Positions 1 to 11,751 of a stretch of 64,000 bases of DNA are shown here, piece by piece. Position 1 is the stretch's first letter, and each line of letters begins with the position of its first letter. A program made the position numbers and the translations under genes. This DNA comes from Hippasteria phrygiana (taxonomy: Eukaryota > Echinodermata > Asteroidea > Valvatida > Goniasteridae): positions 558,001-622,000 of the forward strand of contig JAZGUH010000410.1 of assembly GCA_037893225.1 (NCBI GenBank). The letters run 5' to 3'. Under the pieces are notes generated by a model. The model did not search any database and had not been told where the DNA came from. It worked only from the letters and a program-made list of their open reading frames with translations.

Positions 1-1454
1 AAATTTAGGAGGTTTGGCATTTCGCTTCAAACATAATCTTTCTCGAAGTTTTTGGAGAAAGATTCTTCTAGGATCAAACCGAAAGGCCCTTCTAACTTGT
101 ATGAAATCATCCCATTTTAGTAAACAGTTTGCAACAGTCATATTTTACTCGGCCAATAAAAACTCTGTCGAAAAATGAGCATTTGAGTTGGCACGTGTAA
201 ACATTTATACAGCGCAGTAAAGGAACATCCATGCAACTAATTTACGCAGTGACTCTTGCATCTGTGGAGAGGATTTGTTTGCCAGCATCGGAGTAAATTG
301 ATCGATGCAATTATTGTGTATAATGGGTGACACGATATGAGTCAGTCAAGAACGACTGTTGGACGCAGGTGGTTGAGTTTGATAACATATTTGTCAAGGA
401 ATGTTTTGAAATGTTAAGAAGCAAAGCAGGTCAAATCATGATTTTAAAGACAAATGGGCAGTGCAACAGTCCTGAAGCTAATAACATTTTTTGTGTTAAA
501 GATTTATATTTTAGCTATATATGAGGTATATTTTTTATAAGGAATCATTTTTAAACATTTTGTTTATCCACAGGTTACAAACGTTTACTGTGTACTGGGT
601 GAATTGGACATAGTGCGAGCTTACAAGCTCTGCTTTCTTTGTAGAGTTTCTCAAAGTTTGACTTGATATCGGTTTAGCCTCCAGCATTCGTTTTTCCATT
701 TATATCTTCGTCCTGTGTATGTGACTCGGATGACACGGTGGACTTACAGAAAACCTGAAAATATACGAACTAAGGAAGTAAAGTCTCGGTTCTTGTACCG
801 CCTATGGTGATGTCTTCTCACGTATCGTTTTCTTTTCTCGCGGGATTTCTCACACATTTGTGTGTCTTCCCCGATCATAAAGAATGTAAAAACGTACTAA
901 ATTTGGACGGGCTTTCTTCACATTTGCAAAATAGAAAACCCTTAAGGGCTTGTGCGTACGTACATGTTTTCCCCCCTCTACAATCTTCTTAACACTAACA
1001 TTTGAGAAAAGTGGTCTTTCTGACACGCACATCGCGTGAGATTTGCAACATTTGTTTAGCTTCAGTAATCTCCTGGGGTGGGATGTATGACACTTTGCTG
1101 CAGAAGCTGGCAGAGATGTCGGCCTGATTGTTGGGGTGAGAGCTAGACTCGTTTATTTCCACTGGGGTTAGAATTACCAGGGAAAACACAAATTGAAATC
1201 GGCTCCCACTAATCTTTGATGAGAAAACGGAAGATGTATTACCAGAGGATGGAAAGGCCTCTTGGGGTCTCCGTGGTGTTCTATCAAAAAGGATCAAGTT
1301 CTGCGATGTGGCGTGACTTTAGAAAACTGAAAGTGACTGGAAAGTTACATTATACGTCATAAACAAATTTGTCGATTTATGTGCATAATTAAGAGACTAT
1401 TAATTAGTCTTAAGTACATTTTCTTACATGTTGATTGGTGCTCACTCAGCCTCA
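1..1454. other. Unannotated DNA, no gene seen
   Basis: I see no coding region, RNA gene or repeat shared with the rest of the window. A 100-codon open frame on the minus strand (995-1297) is rich in Ser and Thr. It has no recognisable domain and no clear splice context, so I do not call it a gene. An unrecognised exon cannot be excluded. Confidence 0.4.
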
Positions 1455-1650
1455 TATGCATTAGAAAGAACATACTCAGTCTTTCATTTTGATACATCAC
1501 TTAGTTTGACTTCCTGATGAATGTGGGCGAAAACCTTAACACTTTCAAATTATTCCGACTTTGTGAGATTTTTTCAGGGCTTAAAACTCCAAAGTATATT
1601 AGCCACGGAGACTTGTGACTCATTTTGTTGTGTTGGTTCTGTTTATCACG
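1455..1650 (+). repeat. Dispersed repeat family H, copy 1
   Basis: This stretch is clearly related to 42229-42417. Shared blocks in the same order are GCATTAGAAAGA, CTTTCATTTTGATA, TCAGTTTGAC (TTAGTTTGAC here), TTGATGAAT (CTGATGAAT here), ACTCCAAAGTA (ACTTCAAAGTA there) and GACTTGTGACTCAT. No terminal inverted repeats or coding potential are visible. It is probably a short non-autonomous element or a fragment of a longer one. The family name is unknown to me. Confidence 0.7.
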
Positions 1651-1659
1651 TGAATATTA

Positions 1660-4600
1660 ATTAAAAAGCGACAATTTAGAAAGGCCTGCGTGTTCGGAAG
1701 GTGAACCAGTTGTTGAAAACCCCAAAATTATATGAATTTTCGGAATTGTTCAAAATTGATTTTTGGTTTTTTTTTTTTTACAAAAAATGCGAATGGATTT
1801 TTTATATGTATTTATAGATGGTAATTTGAACTGTCCCTGCCCCTACTAAAAAAAAACGCGCTTTTTAAAATTTGTTTTCATAAAAAGAAATTCATCAAAG
1901 ATTTCCGGCCGAAAGAGTAAATTGCCTCGTGTATATCTTATCAAGTCCCTTAAATAGCAGATTTCAATTAACTGTTGGGCCGCGGGCGTCGAGTCAGACA
2001 AATGTTTAGTGTGTGGTTACTGATCCAAAACAGATTTTATAAACAGACCGTGACTTTAGACGCTGATTCAGGCATGATATGCGAACATCACACCATGTGC
2101 GTTCATTGATTTCACAACATCTCTTCCTCAAGGTATACGGTATGTGTCTTGCCTTTATCAATTTTGTAATGAGCTCTCCTACACACAGTGACATTACATG
2201 GTGAGTGTGGGATATACAAACCAGGATTGTCAATCCTTTATCAACTTTAATGACCACAATCTAAAATGAACCCCAAATCATCATTTGTTGCTACAGCAAC
2301 TCATACCTTTCCCCTGCTTTGAGGATAATGTCTCCATGTTCCTCTCTTACCCAGCGACTGGCTTACCACTTCCATCTTCTGTCCAAGAATTTGCGCTAGT
2401 TTCATAGATTTTTGTGTCGCAGTCCTTGAAGGAAACATTTCTAGTTGTGTCAATATTTAGAGATAGATCCTATCACATTATGTAATAAATTTATAGGGCT
2501 GCCGTGCTTACAACAAAGGGGAATAATGTAATTAAAAAATAATAATAATTCGATTGCAAATACTCCAGTTGATTATTGTATACATGCCGATATTGAGTTA
2601 ATCATTAACTTGGAAGTTGAATTTGCTAAAATGCTGTTTCTTCCGTCTTCTTGTCTTTAATATTTTTATTTTTGTGTATTTACTAAATTCAGTTTATAAA
2701 TATTTCATGATTTGTTATTGTTGATAAAGTGAATTGAAGTAAAAAAAAAAAATTCTTTATTGGTTACTTACCAAATGTAGACGATTCAATTCTACTTTTA
2801 AAAAGTAAGACGTGACAAGACAAACAAAGAAATATGGAAATCGGAGTAGATTATTATTCTTACAAGCCTATATGAATGAATGTTTAAATATTTAAGAACA
2901 TTACGTAAATTATTATGCCACATCCGTATACTGCATCTCTGCATTACTTGCAGGCAAACGCTTTGTAAGCATATTGTGCCGATTTCCATCCATTATGTTT
3001 CCAGCGAAATGGTATCATTCATTTTTTTATAAAATACGAAACAGGAAATTATAAAAATTATTGACCATAGTCGCTTTTGTCTCCGTGATCTTTGTACTGT
3101 TGCTTAACTTTTTTAAATAAAAATATAATCCTAAAACTGTAGAAGTTTTAAGAAGAAACAATAATTAACCTTGTCTTGGCGAACTTTGTACCTGTTTATA
3201 CTCTGTACGTGACAGAAAAAAATCTGTGTCTTTTGCGGACCGAATACGATGAATTGAATATGTCATAAAACAAGTTTTTTTTTTACAATCAAGTAAATGC
3301 AATTACTCCTTGTGCAATATTTAATTTAACGAAGCAAGGAAGCAAGGACGGGCGAGGAAACGAGAGGTGATTTCAACCGTCTTGTCTCCCCTGCCGTGAC
3401 AGAGATGGATGTGACGGTCATTAAGGAACAGGCCCTTATAGTTTGGGTGGATGCACCGGATGCACACTCTTACATGAATGCTAATTTGAACAGGGATATG
3501 TACTAAGAAGTCGCAGGGTTGTAGATGGATTGTCATAGTGGGGTATTTCCTTAAGTGTTGTGATTTTTTTGAAAAGGTTACTGAGGTTTTTAGGAAGTGG
3601 GCTACCTCCGGTGCAAGAGGAGTGTGATTTCTTCCCTGAGAGATAAACGGGTAGGATGAGAGCAAGGGTTTTAACCAGCTAAAGACTACAATATGACAAA
3701 CCAGTAACTGGGAGACTGTCAAGAAAGCAGAGAAAACACTTGTTAGGAATGGGTTCACTTGAAGAAGAAAGATAAATGGAGAAAGGAGGACAAGAGGAGG
3801 CAGGAACAAGACCATGACGGAGCTTCTTAGAAGGAGATAGAGGAGGATGGTGGGTTTTAAGTGGTAGAGATCCATGGAGGCAAACATAGAGATATTCAAA
3901 GAATAAAAGAGAGTACGTTTTAGTGTAAACGAATGCACTACAACGTGGGTTAAATCCCACCTGACAATTTGCTTGAAGGAATTCGCCCATTTTAAGGCCT
4001 AAAGCAATTCCAGTTAATTATTCCAAGAGTAGAAAGTAGAAAGAAAGAAGAGTAAAAATAGGCAGAAAATCAATAGCAATGCAAGACTTATAAGAAGAGG
4101 AAAAGCTCATCTTACTTTGACAAATACATGTACTTTGGAAGATAGAGTGTACAATGGCCAGAACAAAAATATTAATAAATACAAATAAAACATACAAACA
4201 AACAGTTGTTCAGTTTGAAGTTTCTGTATGTGTAGGGTTGATTTTCAGGCGGCGGATCGAGGCAACCTCCTTTTCCAAGAATTTAATTCCTATTTCTGGT
4301 AATATCGAATGTTTTCAAACGAAGAAATGAAATGCCTCTCCCCAAAACATCTTCAGTAAAGGTGGATAAATAACTGCAGGAACTTATTAAATTCTGCTCG
4401 CGTTTGGTATGGTAAAACCTATACTCAGTCCATTTCAGTGATCTTTGTTAAATTTTGGATCCCCATTACAAAATCGTACCTCATCGGAAGCAGGCGAGAT
4501 ATTAATTTTTCCAGCTAGTGGATCCTCCGTCATTGAATACAGCCATTAGTATGTCTACCCATGGCTTGCTTCGTACCTCAGGGTAAAGATGACGAACAAA

Positions 4601-5015
4601 GACGTTGGAAGCTAGAAGACGGTGAAGCATCATCTCTGATGACACTCGTGTAGCCCACGGGGTCTGGCACGTGTGTTGCTTTCTCCTGCCGACAAGCCCA
4701 CAGGTACAGGGAGCGGCTGATCATCGGCGTGTATGCGCCGGGCAAACTCCGGGATTCCGTGATGAATGTTTGGTCAATCAGCAGAGACAGCTGTGACAGA
4801 TGTGTAATTTGTCATCTCACTTCCGAAACGGAAGTTCCGGGTTTTCATGAAGTATGGCGTGGAGGTGGGATTGTTAAATAAGAAGAAGCGAACTTTATGT
4901 CAAAATGGAAGTGGGTAGGAACATGTTTTTCTGTATGGTCTATCAAAATTGCAAACACGTTGACATTTTCCGACCAACGTAGCCGAACGTTTTGGCGGGA
5001 AAGGTACGCCTAGCG
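1660..5015. other. Unannotated DNA with one long, unsupported open frame
   Basis: No recognisable gene. The longest open frame (minus strand, 3321-3938, 205 codons) is rich in Leu, Ser, Phe and His and lies opposite a purine-rich plus strand. A second overlapping minus frame (3679-3990) is equally open, which is what composition alone can produce. No domain, signal or family motif is recognisable, so I treat both as chance or as decayed mobile-element sequence. The rest is AT-rich, with poly-A and poly-T runs. Confidence 0.4.
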
Positions 5016-5019
5016 CTAT

Positions 5020-5242
5020 AAAACCCTTGCGTACGGAAGACGCCATATGGCGCAAAAAACCCAGTGCCACCAGGCCGGATGACGCCATTTGCCGCTACAT
5101 TGTGTATTTGTGCAGTTTCAATCAATTGTTGGATTATTGTGTATATTACGCTTGACTGCACAAGCACATTGTGACTTTCGCTTGGCTGCAAAGGCCGGCG
5201 CGACACCCCGGCGCCTCCTGTAAATATCCTTAGGGGTTAAAA
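5020..5242 (-). repeat. MITE family A, copy 1 (inverted relative to copies 2 and 3)
   Basis: About 220 bp, related to 29324-29538 and 32358-32583 but in the opposite orientation. The end reads AAACCCTTGCGTACGG. The palindromic block CGCCATATGGCG follows, then the shared GGCCGGATGACGCCATT and a CAATTGTTGGATTATTGT block. The far end CCTTAGGGGTTAA matches the TTAACCCCTTGGG start of copy 2. Short inverted ends, small size and three copies in 64 kb fit a non-autonomous DNA transposon. No transposase is present. Confidence 0.8.
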
Positions 5243-5270
5243 TTAAGCAAGTATGGCAAACACACATTCC

Positions 5271-5466
5271 CTGTAAAAACGTTGGGTAAAACATAATTGG
5301 GCAACTGTTATTTACCCAACATTGGTATTAATTGACCACATTGTTGGTTAATTCAGGTGAAAATGGACCATTTATTGGGAAGATTTGCCCAAGATTTTCG
5401 GTTGTTGATAGGTTGCCCAACATTGGACAAAATATCAACCCATTTTGACCAACTTTTTTTTAGAGT
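5271..5466. repeat. Inverted-repeat element with TTGGGT/ACCCAA motifs
   Basis: The left end CTGTAAAAACGTTGGGTAAA matches the reverse complement of the right end, which reads CTCTAAAAAAAAGTTGGTCA. The interior is built from repeated TTGGG and CCCAACATTGG motifs in both orientations. Elements ending in CTCTAAAAA plus TTGGGT are common non-autonomous DNA transposons in aquatic animals, as I remember them. I cannot assign the superfamily from sequence alone. Confidence 0.65.
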
Positions 5467-5576
5467 GTTGGTATACCCACGCGTGCAATAATTTTTGCAG
5501 GGGCGTGTCCAACACGCAGTGCTTGTGGGAAATGAGATTAGAGAGTTCCGACTGTTTGTTGGTTGTTTAATATGTA

Positions 5577-5603
5577 GTTTGTTTGTTTGTTTGTTTGTTT
5601 GTT
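5577..5603 (+). repeat. (GTTT)n microsatellite
   Basis: Uninterrupted four-base repeats of GTTT, about 6-7 units. Confidence 0.95.
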
Positions 5604-6246
5604 TATCGGGTTATTTAAAATCACACCCCTATTTATGAATTTGGCTAGTATGTAGTGTTACGGATGGTATATACGCATTGACAATAGTGGCTTGACGATC
5701 GTGTCTAATGAATACAAGTTAATTGACGCCCCAACACAGTTTCGTCTTTCGTACTGTTGAAGACTGCACCTTTAACATTAGGTGCTTGTCTGGATAGGGA
5801 TAAAAGTCATTGTGCACATACGCAGTTGAAATACCGAACTAGCTTATTAGAGAAATGGCCATGATATGAACCTTCAGATTGATCATGTCTGGTAACCAGA
5901 CTACAAGTATATGTATGATTTCCGTCATGGTCAAGTGGTCCACCGGTAGTTGTTAATTGTTTCCTGATTTGTACTTTTATGCACATAATCACATTTTCTT
6001 GACCTGCCAGAGTTAATGGAAGAATAAGTTTATTCTAATTTTGTGGTGGGGCGTATTGCCGAACCAGTGCATGGTGAGCGTCGTTTTGTTCAAATTTGTG
6101 ATATAATCGTATTTGGTTTTTGTACCAACACCAAGTTAAGCACAGCACAAAATGTGCATGCATCGTTATTGTGCACGTAATGTGTAATTCAATAGACCTA
6201 TAAGACGTAATGACGTAATGGATTTGTTTACATGTGCGCTTTCCTA

Positions 6247-6359
6247 TAGAGTACCGAAGTGATGACGTCAATGCAATGTTTGAAACAAAGGAACAGTCGA
6301 AATCTACATTTGTTTTGAGCCAGTTGTCGCGCCAACTGACGTCAGACTTTGGTACTCTA
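6247..6359. repeat. MITE family C, copy 1
   Basis: A 113-bp foldback element. The left end TAGAGTACCGAAGTGATGAC and the right end, which ends CAGACTTTGGTACTCTA, are imperfect inverted repeats. A second, longer copy lies at 31258-31427 and shares GCAATGTTTG, the CAGTTG block and both ends. Its internal TGACGTCA-like sites are part of the palindromic arms, not evidence of a CRE promoter. Confidence 0.75.
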
Positions 6360-6420
6360 TGGGAGCCAGGTGGGAACGCCAGACAATCGTCCCCACCTGT
6401 CATCCATATAGAAAAGCGTA

Positions 6421-6590
6421 TACCGGCAATCGCGGACCTCCTATTGTCCCTCTTTTGTTTGTACTTTAACTTTTTTTTGGAAGGCCTCCCATATGTTTTG
6501 AGCACGAATTTTAATCGTGGACGTTCGGTCAATCGTGGACCCTTTGTCTACGCCTATAACCATTTTGTCCCTAGTCCACGATTGCCGGTA
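6421..6590. repeat. MITE family B, copy 1 (full length)
   Basis: About 170 bp with terminal inverted repeats TACCGGCAATCGCGGACC and, at the right, GTCCACGATTGCCGGTA. TA lies at both outer edges, which would fit a TA target duplication of Tc1/mariner type. Internal landmarks are GGAAGGCCTCCCAT, a run of ATTTTAATCGTGGACGTTCG and ACCCTTTGTCTACGCC. Other copies are at 36206-36352, 36588-36752 and 59802-59909 (5' truncated). It is non-coding; the open frames across it are by-products of its palindromes. Confidence 0.85.
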
Positions 6591-7233
6591 ATTACAAACG
6601 CAGCATGACGTACAAGTATGTAAGCCCACGTGTGACATCTGACTGCACTCGTCTTCACTTACGTTTCTTTCATTCTTATTTATATTTTTTAGTCTATTTT
6701 TTTCCGGACGAGCGATTCAGTTTGGATTAAGTCTTTGATCCAAAGCTGGGGATTTAAGTGGGATTCGGTTTCGGTTAAATCCGGTTAAAGCTGATAGTGA
6801 CTTAACTTGTGAGTTTAAAAATTGGCTTGAACTTTGTCGTCATCAATCCCAATAAATTCACAGAAATTATCAAAAAGCTGATCGAAAACGTGGTTGTTGT
6901 TTTTGTTATTGAATTCAGGAACACATCGTGGTGACCCTATCCCAACTGTCCACCTAGGCACCAGGAATGAATACGAACACAACTCACTACCATTACACTA
7001 CAAATTGCCATGGGTAAGTAGGCCTATACTCTAAGTTGACATTAATCTGAACCCAGCTGCAGGCATTTTTGTACCATGCTGCATGATCCAACAATATCCA
7101 ACAGCTATTGAAGTGTGAAGCTAGCTGGATTACTCAGAATCTATTAATAGCTAAAACAGAAGGTTTTTTCCAGTGCTCTGATCAACAATATCCACTAGAA
7201 ATATGTTGTTGTTGGATCTTGTTGGATTCGGCA

Positions 7234-7263
7234 GGGTTAGGGTTAGGGTTAGGGTTAGGGTTA
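7234..7263 (+). repeat. Interstitial telomere-like repeat (GGGTTA)5
   Basis: Five perfect units of the metazoan telomere hexamer. Just to the left, 7086-7102 (ATCCAACAATATCCAAC) and 7210-7227 (GTTGGATCTTGTTGGAT) form an imperfect inverted repeat, so the telomeric block abuts a small foldback element. It is a short interstitial tract, not a chromosome end, since unrelated sequence continues on both sides. Confidence 0.9.
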
Positions 7264-7841
7264 GTAATAACTTTTGAAATGTTGCAATATTTAATGACTG
7301 CTCTTTCAGGAACTGGTCGAACTATGGTGCCGCTGCGTCTAGTGACAGCTACTGTGCCACATGATCATGTAATAATGATGCCAGACATTATTTGCTTTTT
7401 GTATTGACATACAATTGCCTACATTCCGCTATTCATAAATGGACAGGCAATGGCGACCGCTAGCTGCCAGTACAAAATTAATGTCGCGCCTGAAGGACTT
7501 GGTGTGTTGTATCAGTGACGCCCTTCAGTCAATTGAGTAGCGATAAACGTTTCAGGATTCATTAAAATTCATGTCTTAGTGGGATAATGGGTGGATGAGG
7601 GCGTATAAGTGTTCAATTCATGACTTGCTAAGAGTATTATTTTGTAAGACACTGACTGCAGGCAGAATGCGGCAGAGACATCTGTCATTCAAAGCGGTAC
7701 TTTTGGCTATTGGTCTAATACTGCAACGTTGGAGAGATTTTTGACTTGACATGAGCCTTGTTGCAGTATAGCACATCCAGGATGTTGTATCGCAAAATAT
7801 GCTCCCCAAATTCTTCGTTTATAAAATAATTTGACAAGCCG

Positions 7842-7864
7842 GGTGGGGGTGGGGGTGGGGGTGG
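7842..7864 (+). repeat. (GGGGGT)n tract, G-quadruplex prone
   Basis: Three to four GGGGGT units, giving four close G-runs on the plus strand. A minisatellite-like simple repeat, with no promoter context visible. Confidence 0.85.
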
Positions 7865-8361
7865 CTGTTACACTTTCTTACGTTGGAGGCGTTATTTAAC
7901 CTCCAAACCCAAGTCCATTTTTTTTTCTTACCCGGAAAGGTTACATAAAAGACCAAAAAGGTCTCTGGTCCGATGGTCCGAGACTGACACAGAACAGTTT
8001 TTTTAATCCCCAACCTTATCTGGATTCCCCTCTGTATTGTGTAAGGTTTTATCATCAACCTGATTCCAGAGTGTTTTAGATTCCACTGGCATTAAAAAAT
8101 GAGAAACGATAATCATATTGTGTATTAAGAACAAAGTCATATTACCCGTACACTCAAAAAGTGTCGGATTCCTTTCGCAAAATGTAAATAAATCTGGTAT
8201 TTGATGGACTTGCGATGATACAAACAAGGATATGTGCTCATTCGAATCATCTTTAAGACTTTCTTGCCTCCGATTACCAGATTTTAGTTCTTGCGAATGG
8301 AACCAGCCTTTTTGTTAAAAGAGTGTATATTGACGCGTGGCCAGCGTCTATTTTGATAGAG

Positions 8362-8566
8362 GAATTTCACATTAGCCCCGTCTGTGCACTTCCGGGTTGA
8401 AAGCGAGGATGTCAATGCTAAACAAATACAGTGTTGAATCACGCCATAAATGGCAGTGCAGCGCACGTTCAGCATAGTAAGTTGTTTACTTAGCACTGAG
8501 ATCCTCGCTTTCAAACCAGGAAGTGCGCAGATCGGTGCTATTTTCGTCAATTCGGGATTCGTCTGT
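8362..8566. repeat. MITE family D, copy 1
   Basis: Foldback element with long inverted arms. The left block CCCCGTCTGTGCACTTCCGG, then GTTGAAAGCGAGGAT, pairs with the right block ATCCTCGCTTTCAAACC followed by AGGAAGTGCGCAGATCGG. The loop holds GTTCAGCATAGTAAGTTGTT. A second copy at 57147-57340 shares both arms, the loop block and the right flank GTCAATTCGGGAT. No coding capacity. Confidence 0.8.
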
Positions 8567-8613
8567 TCGGCCTAATTCTTGCAGCATTGACCTGGGTCAG
8601 TTATCTGCTTACT

Positions 8614-8787
8614 TGGGCAATTTTCACATAGCTGCTAACAATCAAATTACGCTAAGCCCGGTAGAGATTGCTAAGCACAATGGGTTACTAGCCTACATCC
8701 CATGTGATGTTCTCGGCAAATGTTTGCTGAACACGTGACTTTGCTAAGTAATCATTGTGCTTAGCAGCTCTGTAAAATTAAACCCAG
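8614..8787. repeat. MITE family E, copy 1 (diverged)
   Basis: The left end GGGCAATTTTCACATAGCTG and the right end GTGCTTAGCAGCTCTGTAAA match the inverted ends of the better copies at 20110-20332 and 50608-50813. Internal GCTAAGCAC and TGCTTAGC words are typical of the family. Decayed non-autonomous DNA element. Confidence 0.65.
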
Positions 8788-8799
8788 GTCTTGTGCACT

Positions 8800-9940
8800 C
8801 GCAAATTTACAGCCAGCCAAGTCCTAACCCCGAAGGATATAATTTTGACCAAGCTACTGAAGATGGAAATCCAACGACTGCGTCAGAATGGGGCAGGTCT
8901 ATAAATTATTTATGGCGCACTTGTCCTCTCGTTTCAGGGAATCAAACTGTGCCATAGTGTAATTGCCTTGTGCCTGGATCTGGCAGGTTGGGAAGAGAGC
9001 AGATTGTATAGACCTGAAACTGCTGCAGAAAACTCCAAGGCGCATTTGTCTTTACTCGTTTTATCTCGACTTCTGCATATATACCCCATGCGAATGGAGT
9101 TAGATAAAAATTAAAGTGTAACACTTGGTTGACCAAAAATGGCCTATAATCATGAAATTTCACATTTTGTTTCTTGATTGTTGTATCAGATTTTGTAGCT
9201 CAGCCAATCGATAGACTGTCATAATTTGCTCTCATTGTTTCATTAAATCCCACACACGCGTCTTTAACTCTCACCATAATCTCATTTCACGCTCAAGTAT
9301 TGACTTTAGACAAGAATCGCCCAGCCATTAGGAGATTGAAGTTTGGTCGAAACGATGACAGTGATCACGATGAGGCAATCAGGCTGAAAATCGTGCGGTT
9401 GTAATATTTTTGCTCGGGCAGGTTCGTGGGATATTAACGAGGTCCACTGGGTTCGAGGGTTGCAAAGTGGCCAACGCCACGTGAATATTAGTTCCATGCA
9501 ACGGGAAGACGATATTATTATTTATTTCTGGTACTGAAATCAAGGATTCCTTAAAAGCATTGGCTCCTTATACTTTTCCTTGAAGTTCATTTTTTCTATT
9601 TTGTGCAAAGCGTTCTGTGATACCACTTACATTCTTATTATTTTCTAAATGGTTTCCGTGAAAATAGAGTCCATCAAATCCTTTCGAAACGCATAGATCG
9701 ACTGGGAGGAGCTTTTCTCCAGTTCCTGTAGCATTTTATGGTTTGTTTGGCAGAAAACCCTCCAAAACATGCGGCCTCAGTCCCCAAAAAGAAGCTGGCG
9801 TGGACGCTTAAACAGTCCCCGATTTGGCCTAATGCACAGTCGTGTCAGATTCGTGTTAGGATGAACCCCGTTCCTCTGTTACTGATAGACCTTACTTCTA
9901 CATACACGAGTCGTAAATTGTGCAAGATAGAGTCAAGACC
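8800..9940. other. Unannotated DNA
   Basis: No gene, RNA gene or shared repeat recognised. The open frames in both strands are short and unrelated to any family I know. Confidence 0.4.
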
Positions 9941-9942
9941 AT

Positions 9943-10080
9943 TTTGGGCAGGTTTGGGCTAGCCCATTTGGGACCCAAGTGACCACATCGGACAAAACTG
10001 TATGGGGCCCATATATGGGCAACCCAATTGGGGCCCACTCAGTTGCCTATCAAAGGCCCAACAGGGCCCCACTTGGGCTT
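9943..10080. repeat. Palindrome-rich TGGGC repeat
   Basis: Dense alternation of TGGGC, GGGCCC and GCCCA words, with nested short palindromes such as GGGCCCATATATGGGC, CCCAATTGGGG and GGGCTAGCCC. The left part (GGGACCCAAGTG) and the right part (GGGGCCCCACTTGGG) face each other as imperfect inverted copies. Probably a short foldback element; only this copy is visible here. Confidence 0.6.
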
Positions 10081-10260
10081 GCTGTCTGGGTATCTAGACG
10101 CCTGTCATGAGCGCTCCCTCCTTGCTGGTTTGCCCCAAGCTGTTTTGCCTGTTCCTGTCGCGACAACTCGACTCGAGGGAGTCGATTAGGAATATATTTC
10201 CCTCCTACCCGCCTATACCGTGATCCTCTTGGTAAGTGTGACGTCACAGTTATCCGGGAG

Positions 10261-10516
10261 TATAGGGTCATTCCATCGGGTCCAAGTTTGGTGTCCCTGT
10301 TACATCTGACATGTAAAGTTTGTGCAATTCAGAACACATCCTCTAATGCCTTCTATCTGCAAAAGTGATTATAAGCAAAATACCTGCCAAACAAGTAAAA
10401 CATAGTGTGAAGTCAATTTTTAATGACACTTGCTGGGAAATTACACAGGTCAGGTGTAACAGGGACACCAAAATATGTCACACTTTTGGATTCCAAATGT
10501 ATAGAATGACTCTATA
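10261..10516. repeat. Dispersed repeat family F, copy 1 (with inverted ends)
   Basis: Related along its length to 62293-62537. Shared blocks are GTGTCCCTGTT, AATGCCTTCTATCT, AGTGATTATA, TACCTGCCAAACAAGTAAAA, ACACAGGTCAGGTGTAACAG and CACTTTTGGA. The ends TATAGGGTCATTC and GAATGACTCTATA are 13-bp inverted repeats with one mismatch, so this is a short DNA-type element of about 256 bp. The second copy keeps GGGTCATTCCAT but has lost the right end. Confidence 0.85.
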
Positions 10517-10519
10517 GTG

Positions 10520-11750
10520 CAAATGGCTTCAAACGAACGGAGCATGCCATGCGTTTAGCTTTTCACGCTGTCCATGCATAAATAGGCCTAAAATTGCCTG
10601 CACCAACCTGTTCATATTTTGCGTTCCCTGCAAATATTTTTTGAAGAGTGTTTTGAGACCCAAGCAGTTAGGGATTTTCAACACAGGGATTGTGGGCTTT
10701 CAATTCTGAGCATTTTATAATAAATTGCCCACGGGGAATGGGCCATATTTATCTATGGAGCAAAGGGATTTGTTTTCAATATGAAAGCCATGCAGGGTGG
10801 AATTTATAATAGGACTACTTATAGGGGTGGGTTTTATTGGAGGGGAATGTCACCAAAAGTTTTCAGTTCCCCGTGCCCACCTCCTCGCCTCGCCCCCCCC
10901 CCCCCCCCCCCCAAAAAAAGAAAAATCTGAAAGATTAGTCAAGCTTCATTTTAGTGTACAGTTTACCTTGGAGAGTTGTAAGTATTTTTGCAAATTGTTT
11001 GAAGTTGGGCTATTTACCATTGTTTGTTGTCTATGGAAGTTCACTTTGGAGGCGTGCATCCACAGATATTTCGTAGGAAGATGATGGTCAAGTCCGTTCG
11101 AATACTAGAATAGTAGGTGATTGAACTGCCCCCCCCCCCCCCCCCCCCCGGGGGGAGTGAGAAAGGATAAAAGAGACAAAAGGGAGGTCGCATAAATATA
11201 GGCCTTAACACTAACTCCCTAGGGTGTGTGTTAAAATTGGAGGATTCAGGACTGTTAGTGTTAATGTTTCGTAGTCCACAATGACTATCCCCATACTGTT
11301 AGATCCGCACACCCCACTAAAAATGAAAAACAATCATCCCTTTAAAATTGATTTCATTTGTTAATTGGTGGACTTGTCCAGTCCCTGGCATTAATTTTGA
11401 TTTCGGACATCTTGGCGCTCTGCCAGGATGATTCATGAACTGATAATCTTGTTAAAACACTAAGCGAGTTATAATAACTGGACTGGCGCCGGAAAACTAA
11501 TTAACCAATGGTCAAGAAAAAGGTCACAAAAAGAGTGACCACTGAAAACAGGTGACGTCAGCAAACCTTCTCGGCATTTGAATACAGATAAGAAATTAGA
11601 AGGCTCTAATGAAACCCCAAAGACTAAATAAGGTATTAACCTGAAGGACTGCCATTAACGGTCCGTAATCTAAACCCGTCTTCTTTTGTTTGGTTTCATC
11701 GTTTTCTTCCATGATGTTTCTACTTCCTCTATGGTTTAAACTGGACGCTT
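10520..11750. other. Unannotated DNA with two poly-C tracts
   Basis: No gene recognised. Uninterrupted C runs lie near 10892-10912 and 11130-11149; the second is followed at once by GGGGGG. These G/C homopolymers recur through the window, often next to hAT-like ends. Confidence 0.5.
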
Positions 11751-11751
11751 A

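Noticed and set aside
3321..3938. 205-codon minus-strand frame
   Set aside because: Biased Leu/Ser/Phe composition opposite a purine-rich strand, a second frame equally open, and no domain or splice evidence.
6035..6638. Overlapping open frames on both strands
   Set aside because: They cross MITE C copy 1 and MITE B copy 1; palindromic repeats account for the open frames.
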